A DNA stretch of 64,000 bases, from assembly GCF_002003265.1 (NCBI RefSeq), contig NZ_CP019687.1, positions 3,246,001 to 3,310,000 on the forward strand, given 5' to 3'. This document shows positions 19,564-27,607 of this stretch, one piece after another. The notes beneath the pieces were generated by a model. That model saw only the letters and a program-made list of their open reading frames with translations. It was not told the origin of the DNA and did no database searches. The DNA is from Paenibacillus larvae subsp. larvae. Its GTDB lineage: Bacteria; Bacillota; Bacilli; Paenibacillales; NBRC-103111. Numbering within the stretch: the first letter of the stretch is position 1; each line of letters begins with the position of its first letter. Both the position numbers and the translations under genes were made by a program.

Positions 19564-20510
19564 CTATTTGGGGACGGATTGGGGACCAAATTTTTCAAAC
19601 TTATCTACTGCGTCTTCTGTTAATCTTTTTGTAACGTGAGAATAAATATCTGCGGTAGTTTGATAATTAGCATGTCCATGTCTTTCTTGGATAACTTTAA
19701 GGCGTACACCTTCTTCAAGTAGAAGGGTAGCAACAGTATGACGGAGATCATGAAGGCGGATATGGGGGAGGTTATTAGCTCTTATAAATTGGAGCCAACG
19801 TTGAGAAGGAACTGTTCTATAGAAAGGTTTCCCAAGTCCATTGTGGAATATAAAGGAATGTTTCCTTTCTTCCCACTTTTGCCCAGCGGTTTCTTTTTCC
19901 TCATTCCATATAATTTCAAATTTTGAAAGCTCATCGAAGTACCATTTAGGCATTCGCACTTTTCGTATAGATTGTTTTGTTTTTGGCGGTTTTATTTTTT
20001 GACCTGCTGCAATGGATTTACGAACAAAGATAGAATTGTCATCATAATCAATATCACTCCATTCTAATGCGAGTGATTCACTGCGCCTGAGACCACCTAT
20101 CATATAAGAAATAAAAATAATCGCCATTTTAATGGTTCTTTTTGTAATGCTTGCAGTGTTATTTTTATTTGTTCAGAATAATAATATTTTCTTGAACGTG
20201 TTGCTCCTTTTGGGCGATCCACTCCAATCATTGGGTTTGTTTTAATGACAGACCATTGTTTAGCTTTTCCAAAAATACTTTTTAAAATTGTGTATACAAA
20301 TTTTGGTGATGGCATAAAGCTTTTTTAAATTTTCGAAGAACTTAACTAAATGTAGAGTTTTTATTTCATTAATTTTCATATGTCCAAATTCAGGGATAAT
20401 GATGCGTTTAAGATGGCCTTTCTTTCTCTTTTTCTATTTCCTTTATGATCGTACCCAGTTTCAATTGTAAGGCGCCAAGCGTTTTTCCCTCGTTTTTCAA
20501 TAGAAGCCAT
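19564..20510 (-). pseudogene. Tyrosine-recombinase integrase, frameshifted
   Basis: Reading leftward from ATG 20508-20510: an Arm-type DNA-binding start (MASIEKRGKNAWRLTIETGY), then stops, a core-binding part (20100-20315), a frameshift near 20115, and the catalytic domain. The latter keeps the active-site set: Arg in GLRRSE, HDLRH, the second His region ERHGH and Tyr in ADIYSHV. At least one frameshift plus internal damage makes it a pseudogene. Position next to the rlmH end shows it is the recombinase that used this site. Confidence 0.85.
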
Positions 20511-20600
20511 TCCTCTTACTCCTCTCAGAATATATGTTCTATTTTAAAGTAATAATTTTGCACCTTTTAACATAAAGGTGCTTTTACAAACCATCTTTGA

Positions 20601-20830
20601 TTAATAAAAAACATGAAACTCTTCTGGTATACCACAACGTAATAAGAAGCATTTTTTGTTTCTCCATATTCTGGTTTATTGTTACCAATTAATATGTATA
20701 AGGCTAACTCATTAGCCTCTCTTTCAATTTTATCAATTGAAAATAGTGTATTTCTTTTTAGAAAAGGAGTGTTTATGCCTTGGTGTAGTATATGATGGCT
20801 TAATTCGTGGACTATGGAAAAGCGAGCTCC
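20601..20830 (-). pseudogene. ImmA/IrrE-family metallopeptidase fragment
   Basis: Leftward frame starting about 20827 reads ARFSIVHELSHHILH, the HExxH zinc motif, then IEREANELALYIL, typical of ImmA. A frameshift near 20630 separates it from the proper end CGIPEEFHVFY. The N-terminal half is missing: it is fused head-on to the cwlT-like gene at about 20828. ImmA cleaves the ImmR repressor in ICEBs1-type elements. Confidence 0.7.
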
Positions 20831-21548
20831 CTTTTTTGTGTTGATGATATTAGTTATTTTGATTATAGGTGTTTTTGGCGGTAATAAGGCTAGAGAAGAA
20901 GAAAATAAAGGTAACAGTGGAATGTATGTTTGTTCTGCAACTGGGGAAATAAATAGAAAAATGTGGGATTCCGCCTTTTCTCAGGCAGTGTTCTCAGTAA
21001 TAAAGCGAATAAATATATTGAAATAGCAGAAAAACAAGGAATTGATCCTGTTCTCTTTGCCGCAATTAGTTTGCATGAGTCAGCTTGGGGTAAAAGTAAT
21101 GCAGTAACAACAAAGAATAATCCTGGTGGACTTATGACAGCTACTGGTCTAATGGTTTTTCCCACCTTAGATGACGGTTTAGAGGCAATGGGGTTAACTT
21201 TGCATAATAGAATTCTAATAGATGGAAAAATCACGATAGAAGATTTGGGTGCTGTTTATGCACCAATTGGTGCATCAAATGACCCTAGCGGACTTAATAT
21301 GTATTGGGTCCCTACAGTCAAGGAAATTGTTGCAAAACTTGGGGGTCTTTTCTGAGGAGGATGCAAGACCGGGGGACTTGGTATTTTTCTACGGTACCTA
21401 TGGTGGACCATCTCATATATCTCATGTTGGGATGTATGTGGGTAACGGAAGAATGTTTAATAGCAATGATAGTGGTGTTGAGTATAGTGACATAACAAAG
21501 GGATATTGGGCGGAACATCGTCCAACATTCGGAAGGATAGGAAGGTGA
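20814..21548 (+). pseudogene. CwlT-like bifunctional peptidoglycan hydrolase, broken
   Basis: Order: membrane helix (FFVLMILVILIIGVFGG), a frameshift near 20994, the lysozyme-like muramidase domain (IDPVLFAAISLHESAWG, NNPGG), then a second break near 21352, then the end of an NlpC/P60 domain (RPGDLVFFYGTYGG, HISHVGMYVGNGRMF). The segment with the NlpC/P60 catalytic Cys is deleted. CwlT opens the wall for conjugation in ICEBs1/Tn916 elements. The ATG at 20814 is formed by antisense immA sequence at the deletion junction. Confidence 0.75.
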
Positions 21549-21552
21549 TTAG

Positions 21553-22098
21553 GTGCTTAAAAAAATGTCTATTGTAGTGTTATCATTGTTAGTTATAGCG
21601 CTAGGCGTCTTGAACTATAAGAATTTGCAAGAAATAAGGAATTTGAAAAAAGAAAAGTCTGTGGCATCCCAAAACAACACGGTTTCCGAAAATAGCGCAC
21701 ATAAGTCAGAAACGATAGAAGAGCAAAAACTAGGAAAGAAGAATATAGGGGCTTTTCAGGTTAACGCTGATTTTATAGATGCTTTTTTTATGTATAAAGA
21801 TACAAATGTTCGTTTGGATAAAGTAAAACCGATGCTTACAGAGGAGGGACTCTTAAAAGCATATCCTTCCGGTATTTCAGAAAAAAATAATTCTGATGTC
21901 AAGGCGGAAATATCAGGGTTGGAGGTTTATGATAAAAAGCTTGATGAAAAACACATTAGGTTTATTAATGAATTTATGCAGACGATATCATTTGGAGGGG
22001 GCAAAAAAAATACAATCAAGCGGATAGTCAAAACGGATGTTATACAGGTAGATGGAGGAGAATGGAAAGTGAATAATGTGGAGTTGGTAGATCAGTGA
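21553..22098 (+). CDS. YddI-like conjugation-element protein
   Basis: 181 residues, GTG start after GGAAGGTGATTA. One N-terminal membrane helix, a Lys/Glu-rich stalk and a C-terminal alpha/beta domain with IKRIVKTDVIQVDGGEWKV, a TcpC/NTF2-like look. Its place directly after cwlT matches yddI in ICEBs1. Function is not established; the assignment rests on position and architecture. Confidence 0.55.
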   Translation: MLKKMSIVVLSLLVIALGVLNYKNLQEIRNLKKEKSVASQNNTVSENSAHKSETIEEQKLGKKNIGAFQVNADFIDAFFMYKDTNVRLDKVKPMLTEEGLLKAYPSGISEKNNSDVKAEISGLEVYDKKLDEKHIRFINEFMQTISFGGGKKNTIKRIVKTDVIQVDGGEWKVNNVELVDQ

Positions 22099-22201
22099 AA
22101 TATTAGAAGCATAGTAAATGGAAATATGATACAATGGAACAAGCAATAGTGGCTTATGTGGGCGGTCGGCGTCATTCCTTCAATAGAAAGGGGTGACGCC
22201 A

Positions 22202-22282
22202 ATGGAGACGTTTCAGGCTCTTCAATTAATGTTCCTGTTCGGAATGTTTATTCTAGCGCTTCTAACGTTTATCCAGAAATGA
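22202..22282 (+). CDS. Type I holin-like toxin peptide, copy 1
   Basis: 26 residues, METFQALQLMFLFGMFILAL then LTFIQK: a single hydrophobic helix with a short polar tail, as in putative holin-like toxins of the BsrG/TxpA sort. Strong AAGGGGTG site just upstream. The mRNA 5' end GGCGGTCGGC (22162-22171) is complementary to GCCGACCGCC (22339-22348), giving the 5'-3' closure typical of type I toxin mRNAs. Terminator at 22367-22400. Confidence 0.75.
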   Translation: METFQALQLMFLFGMFILALLTFIQK

Positions 22283-22425
22283 AATAGATCGCCCACCACG
22301 GAAAGGTTAGTGCGATCCATTTCGTATAAACCTGATAAGCCGACCGCCTATTGTGCGGCTATTGCCGACCGTAGACGTTGGAGCGTCTGCGGTCTTTTTT
22401 AGTATATGCTTCTAGTTGCATTTTA
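22283..22425 (-). ncRNA. Predicted antisense antitoxin RNA, copy 1
   Basis: On the - strand a TAAAAT -10 box (about 22423-22428) is placed to start an RNA running left across the toxin 3' region. Its terminator would be the GGATCGC/GCGATCT hairpin just after the toxin stop (about 22283-22320). Convergent overlap like txpA/ratA. Transcription is inferred. Confidence 0.5.
22367..22400 (+). terminator. Terminator of toxin mRNA copy 1
   Basis: GACCGTAGACG (22367-22377) with CGTCTGCGGTC (22384-22394), one wobble, followed by six T. Confidence 0.85.
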
Positions 22426-22530
22426 ACACAGGTCTGTTTTGTTTAACAAGGTTATACGTGTTTTGACTATATTTTTTCGATCCGAAATAATCGGAATGCA
22501 AAACGAGAAAATCCTATTATATATAGCTAA

Positions 22531-22574
22531 TCCGAACTAATCTTAACGTCGTTTTGAAGAACGTAAAAAATATG
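22531..22574. repeat. 44-bp direct repeat, left copy
   Basis: Matches 23813-23856 with four mismatches (TCCGAACTAATC...GAACGTAAAAAATA). The two copies bracket the PfpI-family gene. An A-T-rich TTGAC-ATATTTTTT stretch precedes both. Confidence 0.75.
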
Positions 22575-22780
22575 CAGAGTATAATGGATTTAATTAGAAG
22601 ATTTGGGGATGAGGATTTATAGTTAAAGATTGGGTATAAAATCGATAAATGTAAAAAATGTAAAATAACATTTGCATACATGGGTTTAATTCCCTTGGAA
22701 AGAAGTTTTTTAATTATATCGTGAAGCTACTACAGTACATAAAATTGGGAAAACCTCTTTCCGAGTAAAGTTGAAAATTT

Positions 22781-23437
22781 TTAAATTTCGGGCTCCTGTT
22801 TTTTTACCTCTTGTATCATCTCTTTTAATTGTTCTATCAGTGGAGCAGGCACTTTCTCGGGTGAACCCCAATCAAACGGAGGCATAGGATCGTATTCCAA
22901 AATCAGCTGAACGTATTTGCTGATATCTTCCCCCGATTCCCATGCTACTAGCTGGAGGGCCATATCTATACCAGAAGAGACACCAGCTGAAGTAATGATT
23001 TTTCCTTGACGAACCACTCTTTCATTAGTTGAGATAGCACCATAGGAATGGAGTAGGTCCAAGCAACTCCAATGACTGGTTGCGTTTAATCCATTCAGCA
23101 AACCTGCGGCACCTAAAATTAAAGAACCGGTACATACTGATGTGGTCCAATTCGTTGTCTCATGTATTTGACGAATCCAATTCATTATGTCTTTGTCATT
23201 TATCGGAGACTTATAATTAGGAGGACGAGAACCGGGAACAACAAGAATATCAGCTGAATTAACTTCAGAAATACTAAAATCAGCATGCAAATAACCCATT
23301 TTAGAATCCAGTTTGATTAAACCTTTATTTTTGGCTACAAGTTTCACTTCAGCTTCCTCTACGGAAACAAATACTTCGTACGGACCAATTGCATCTAAAG
23401 CTGTCATTCCATTGTAAAGAAGTATTACAACTTTCAT
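22781..23437 (-). CDS. DJ-1/PfpI-family protein (isonitrile hydratase-like)
   Basis: 218 residues. Glutamine-amidotransferase-like fold: MKVVILLYNGMTALDAIGPYE start, DILVVPG, and the nucleophile elbow SVCTGSLILGAAGLL (Cys near 102), then ATSHW. This matches the InhA/AraC-N-terminal subgroup without a DNA-binding domain. AAAGGAGAG precedes the ATG. Cargo of the rlmH island; the flanking 44-bp repeats suggest a separate insertion. Substrate unknown. Confidence 0.85.
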   Translation of the reverse strand: MKVVILLYNGMTALDAIGPYEVFVSVEEAEVKLVAKNKGLIKLDSKMGYLHADFSISEVNSADILVVPGSRPPNYKSPINDKDIMNWIRQIHETTNWTTSVCTGSLILGAAGLLNGLNATSHWSCLDLLHSYGAISTNERVVRQGKIITSAGVSSGIDMALQLVAWESGEDISKYVQLILEYDPMPPFDWGSPEKVPAPLIEQLKEMIQEVKKQEPEI

Positions 23438-23510
23438 ATTGATCTCTCCTTTGTCTTAGCACGTTTATGGTCATTTTTAGTATGACCCTTAAATGTTATT
23501 TTAATACGTG

Positions 23511-23726
23511 TTATTTTAAAGTTGAGTCCGTATAATTATGTAAAGCTAAATAAGCAGTTCTTGTTTTGAAGGAAGTAAAAAGGAATTGCTTCATAGAATT
23601 TGCGATTTTAACTAATCCATTAATCGTTTTATCCGATTTGTTTATATCATCTCTTATAAAGCGAATATGGTCAGGTTTATCAGCTTTATACACATATTGC
23701 TTTTGTACCATGTCTTCTTGCATCAA
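23511..23726 (-). CDS. Possible small hypothetical protein or gene fragment
   Basis: 71 residues, charged and coding-like (KADKPDHIRFIRDDINKSD), but there is no clear ribosome binding site and no family was recognised. The overlapping opposite frame looks less protein-like. Could be the tail of a lost gene. Confidence 0.25.
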   Translation of the reverse strand: MMQEDMVQKQYVYKADKPDHIRFIRDDINKSDKTINGLVKIANSMKQFLFTSFKTRTAYLALHNYTDSTLK

Positions 23727-23812
23727 AGTAAATCATACAAATGAGGAGATAGCTTACGTCTCAATAATCAAGATAACAGTTATTTATTTGACCATATTTT
23801 TTTCAGAACATA

Positions 23813-23856
23813 TCCGAACTAATCCTAACAACGTTTTGAAGAACGTAAAAAATACG
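23813..23856. repeat. 44-bp direct repeat, right copy
   Basis: Partner of 22531-22574; see there. Confidence 0.75.
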
Positions 23857-23964
23857 AAAAAGTCGAAAATACGTGGCGGGAACGTGATTTTCCATTGTTT
23901 AGGAAAGTTGTATCAGTTGTCGTCACTATTATTAAAGTAATACATCTGAATTATGCTACGATCA

Positions 23965-25305
23965 TTATATTTTACTAGTTTGTTTCCTGAGAATGATAAA
24001 GTACAAAGGTAGACCTGAAAAAGTAAGTCCCATACCGCATAAGGCTAGAAATGGTTGGGTAAATAGTGTATTCAACACTATAAATAGTCCCCCTAACAAA
24101 GCTAATACTGGGACAAACGGATATAATGGCACTTTGTAGATACGTACAAGTTGAGGCTCTTTCTTTCGCAGAATAATAACGGAAAGAAATGTCAATGTAT
24201 AAAACATCCATATGACAAATACTAACATATCTGTTAATGTGTTAAATCCGCCTACAAGCATCATCACAACTGAAATCAATAAGATGAATAGACCACAATT
24301 ATACGGAATTTTGTTTTTATTAGAAAGAGTAGCAAACCATTTGCTAAAAGGTAGTTTTTTTTCTATTGCCATGACATAAGGGATTCTCATTCCAGTCAAA
24401 ATAATTCCATTAATCGTCCCAAATACAGAAATTAGGATACCTATACTAATTAATTTTCCACCCATAGCACCAAAAATTATTGTTGCTACATCTGAAGCAG
24501 GTGTCGCCGTTTCTGCAAGTGCTGTAGCAGGCATCACCATTAGGAAAGCAATATTAATTAATAAATAAACAATCATAATAATTGAAAGACCTAGAATAAT
24601 TGATTTAGGTAAATCTCTCCTCGGATTTTTCATTTCTCCACCAATATTCCCAACATGAATCCATGCATCATAGGAAAACATTGTTGCTAGTAAGGCAGAG
24701 CCAAGAGCAGGTATGAAAGATTTTTCCGGCCCTGCTTCAATGGGGAAAAGTTGAAAAGATACTTGGTTATTGTTAAGCAAGCCAAATATGATAATCAGAG
24801 CTAAAGGAAGAAACTTGCTTATTGTGGAAACTATCTGGATTCCTGCGGCAGCTTTAGCACCTAAAAAATTCATAAGAGTTACAAAGGTTGCAATAATAGC
24901 AGCAACTCCTACAACTAATAATTGATTTTCGTTTGGATTTAATCCGAACAAATTAACAGCTTGAGTTCCAAAAATAATAGCAAGTGCTGCTAAAACAGCT
25001 GGTAAGTATATTATGGTTTGTGCCCAACCTAGTAGAAAGGCAGTTAAGTTACCATAAACACGCTTTAAATAGGTCATCATGCCACCTGTTTCCGGGATAG
25101 CTGCTGATAGTTCAGCAACTGTTAGGCCAGCACAAATTGTTAATAATCCACCTAATATCCAGGCAAGTAACCCCAGACTTGCTGTTCCAGTAATACCATA
25201 TATTGCAGTTGGTTTAAAGAAAACACCTGCTCCAATCACAGTACCAACAACTGTAGTTAAAGCGGCAAAAAAACCAATCTCTTTTTTTAACCTTTGTTGT
25301 GTCAA
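23965..25305 (-). CDS. APC-family amino-acid permease (SteT-like)
   Basis: 446 residues, about 12 membrane helices. The first helix carries TVVGTVIGAGVFFKP, the substrate-binding GxGxF-type motif of APC transporters; later GEMKNPRRDLPKSI is typical. Resembles the SteT serine/threonine exchanger group; substrate not certain. The TTG at 25303-25305 is preferred because TCAGGAGTGA lies 5-14 nt before it. AT-rich cargo of the rlmH island. Confidence 0.85.
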   Translation of the reverse strand: MTQQRLKKEIGFFAALTTVVGTVIGAGVFFKPTAIYGITGTASLGLLAWILGGLLTICAGLTVAELSAAIPETGGMMTYLKRVYGNLTAFLLGWAQTIIYLPAVLAALAIIFGTQAVNLFGLNPNENQLLVVGVAAIIATFVTLMNFLGAKAAAGIQIVSTISKFLPLALIIIFGLLNNNQVSFQLFPIEAGPEKSFIPALGSALLATMFSYDAWIHVGNIGGEMKNPRRDLPKSIILGLSIIMIVYLLINIAFLMVMPATALAETATPASDVATIIFGAMGGKLISIGILISVFGTINGIILTGMRIPYVMAIEKKLPFSKWFATLSNKNKIPYNCGLFILLISVVMMLVGGFNTLTDMLVFVIWMFYTLTFLSVIILRKKEPQLVRIYKVPLYPFVPVLALLGGLFIVLNTLFTQPFLALCGMGLTFSGLPLYFIILRKQTSKI

Positions 25306-25650
25306 AAAATTCACTCCTGATTTGTGAAATATATAACTTTGCAAAAAAAATTCTATCACATGAGAATCAGAAAGATCAATAAAGAAAAGCACGTATGATA
25401 AACATTAATAACTGTATTACTACAATCTAAGATAACAAATTTTCCAGCAAGCACACCTTTATTCTCGGTTTTCCTCTTATCGTTTTTTAGATATTGACAG
25501 ATTATATAGCATTACCGTTAAGGTTTTTTAATTGGGGACGAAATGTACGAATAGGTGTAGAATTTTAAGCATAGAAGGGATAAAAGGCAGAAAAAAAACC
25601 TTAGAATATAAGGGTTTTTGAAGTGTAAAGAAATAAAGGATTTGGCTTAA
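25306..25650. other. Intergenic stretch at the right edge of the first island segment
   Basis: No gene seen. It contains ATTGGGGACGAA near 25538, resembling the TTGGGGACGGATTGGGGACC just inside copy A at 19568, which could be recombinase arm sites at the two ends of the element. Confidence 0.35.
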
Positions 25651-25730
25651 CCAGCTGATGAGGCTGGTGCTGGTGGAGCAGATTTATCGCGCGTTTAAGA
25701 TAAATCGGGGGGAACGGTACCATAAGTGAC
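25651..25730 (+). repeat. rlmH 3'-end attachment site, copy B
   Basis: Near-identical to 19483-19561. It still encodes an rlmH-like tail ([20 protein letters not shown], then RYHK and stop). A-B spans 6.2 kb and would be the attL/attR pair of the integrase-bearing element. Confidence 0.85.
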
Positions 25731-25782
25731 GGCAACGATTTTGATTAAGAGCAAGAAAATAAGTTATAAGGAGAGGGAGCAT

Positions 25783-26973
25783 ATGGGGAAGAAAAAGCCA
25801 AAGAAACAAGGCAAGCAGCATCTTCGTGATACTCCTAGTATGAAAGACTTATTTACTACAGCGACAAATATGTGAATTTTAAACAGGCTGGGGCAGATGT
25901 TGATAAAGTAGAAGACGCATTATAAGACATAGAGAACATAGCAAAACAAACAAATGAACTGTTTAGTATCCCTGATGTAATTTTTTTGTTGCTGGTCATG
26001 GTAGGATAACAGTATGATGAGTTTTGAGGTGGCAAAAGAAACAGTACTAAAAGCTGAATCGGGTAATTTTCAGGATGCACAAGAGGTTCTCCTAAGATAT
26101 TATGATGTTGAAACGGTGCGGTTCCAGTTAAAGCGTTCAAGTCCAATCAAAGCCTTTTTGCCAAGAATGGACCTAGCATTAAAGGAATTGATAAACTATG
26201 AAGAGAAACGCTATCATGCATGTTTTCCGGTTATACTGGCCCTAACTGACAGTCTAGTAAATGAACTTCATGAAGATCATAAAGGGATCTCTGCGGAATC
26301 AATAAAGCAGGTCATGGGATTCTATTGCTGCCCATCAGGGTCTAGGGAAGTTGGTAATAATTCTACGTAAAGGTCACCGTAAGACAACGAAAGAAAAGAA
26401 GTAGTCTTCCTTATTAGAATGGGATTTTACATGGAACAGACCTAGGCTATGATAATGAGACTGTTGTTAACAAAAACATGGGCTCTTCTCTTTGCTTTAG
26501 GTGAATGAGCAGCAAAGGTGGAACGGGGAGAATCTAAAGCTTCCGAGGAGAAGCCAGAAGGGTCCCTAATAAAAATACTTGAAAAAGTTCAAGAAACAGA
26601 ACGTTTTAAAATGGAGATAGGTAGGTGGAAACTCAAGAGAGCTCAATATCTAACAATATTGAGTCGTTTATATCCCTGAACATGTTCTAAAAGAATTTCT
26701 ACAGTTTAGGATGCAAAAAAATTATGGTAGGATGGCTATGATACTACCATATAATTTTTGATGCAAAAATGGCGCTATTAAGAATAAGAGAGCATTTTAA
26801 AAGTCAGGTACTAAATTTCTTATAAATTTATGTCAATTGTTGACATAGATCTCTCCAATACGACTATTGATGTACGATTGCAAGTCGAGGAATTTGGACG
26901 AAAGTTCGATAAGACGCATAAGTTTGTAATGGTATGTGAAGATGGCCAGGTGTTGCTTGGAAAAGAATCTTAA
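25783..26973 (+). pseudogene. Decayed gene with HEPN-like signature
   Basis: Starts with AAGGAGAGGG and MGKKKPKKQGKQHLRD, then breaks into several frames. Readable pieces include FEVAKETVLKAESGNFQDAQ, YEEKRYHACFPVILALTD, DSIAAHQGLGKLVIILRKG, Y*NGILHGTDLGYD and IPEHVLKEFLQFRMQKNYGR, ending at 26973. The RNGILH motif (Arg codon now TAG) has the R-N-x3-H form of HEPN ribonuclease domains. At least four frameshifts or stops. The parent family is not named; a defence role is inference. Confidence 0.6.
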
Positions 26974-27074
26974 AATCACATATTAATTAGATACAATATA
27001 TGGTAAAATACTAATAAGCAATAGTGGCTTATACGTGGGCGGTCGGCTAATCCCCTGGAAAGGGGGTGATGCCA

Positions 27075-27157
27075 ATGAAACGTTTCAAGCTCTTCAATTA
27101 ATGTTCCTATTCGGGATGTTTATTCTGGCGCTTCTGACGTTTATCCAAAAAAAATAG
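27075..27157 (+). pseudogene. Type I holin-like toxin, copy 2, frameshifted
   Basis: Same cassette as copies 1 and 3, but one base is missing after the ATG (ATGAAACGTTT instead of ATGGAGACGTTT), so translation gives MKRFKLFN and stops. The remaining codons for FGMFILALLTFIQKK are intact in another frame with no start codon. Confidence 0.8.
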
Positions 27158-27325
27158 ATCGCCTTCAGGTGTAAAGGATGCGATCTATTTGACGTGATCT
27201 TTCTAAGCCGACCGCCATATAGCGCGGCTATTGCGAGACCGTAGGCATTACAGCGTCTGCGGTCGTTTTTAGTATATGCTTGCTAAAGTTATTTTAACAC
27301 ACGTTTTAAATGAAATAAAGGTCTA
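27158..27325 (-). ncRNA. Predicted antisense antitoxin RNA, copy 2
   Basis: TTTATT-17 nt-TAAAAT on the - strand (about 27292-27320) is conserved with copy 3 and would drive an RNA ending at the ATAGATCGC/GCGATCTAT hairpin after the toxin frame. Extents are estimates. Confidence 0.5.
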
Positions 27326-27470
27326 ATCTGGCTAATAAAGGGTTTAGATTTGACGTTATGTTTTTCCTACTGGTCCATTACTAAATCCAATTTAAACGGG
27401 AAGAATTGAGTTATTATCGAACAAAATATATGTCTTATTAAACGAAAGGTTTTTGAAAAATTAAAAGATA

Positions 27471-27537
27471 TAGGGCTGGCGTTGCCGGATCGTTTATAGT
27501 ACGTTTAAGATAATTCTGGGGAAACCGTATCATAAGT
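27471..27537 (+). repeat. rlmH 3'-end-like site, copy C
   Basis: CGTTTAAGATAA and CCGTATCATAA are shared with copy A; the last 27 positions match at about 20. In frame it reads VYSTFKIILGKPYHK then stop, a diverged rlmH tail. It marks a third junction, directly upstream of the nuclease gene. Confidence 0.7.
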
Positions 27538-27607
27538 AAATGTGGTTTTTCAAACTCATCTACAAAAAGTAAGATTTTATAATAAATTTACATATAAAAG
27601 GAAGGGG

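Noticed and set aside
23566-23940. Rightward 124-residue frame after the PfpI gene
   Set aside because: No ribosome binding site, Cys/Ile-rich antisense look, and it runs through the 44-bp repeat.
27542-27607. Upstream extension of the FokI-like protein to 27542
   Set aside because: The added residues come partly from the rlmH-like site C region and the strong ribosome site lies downstream, before 27608/27614.
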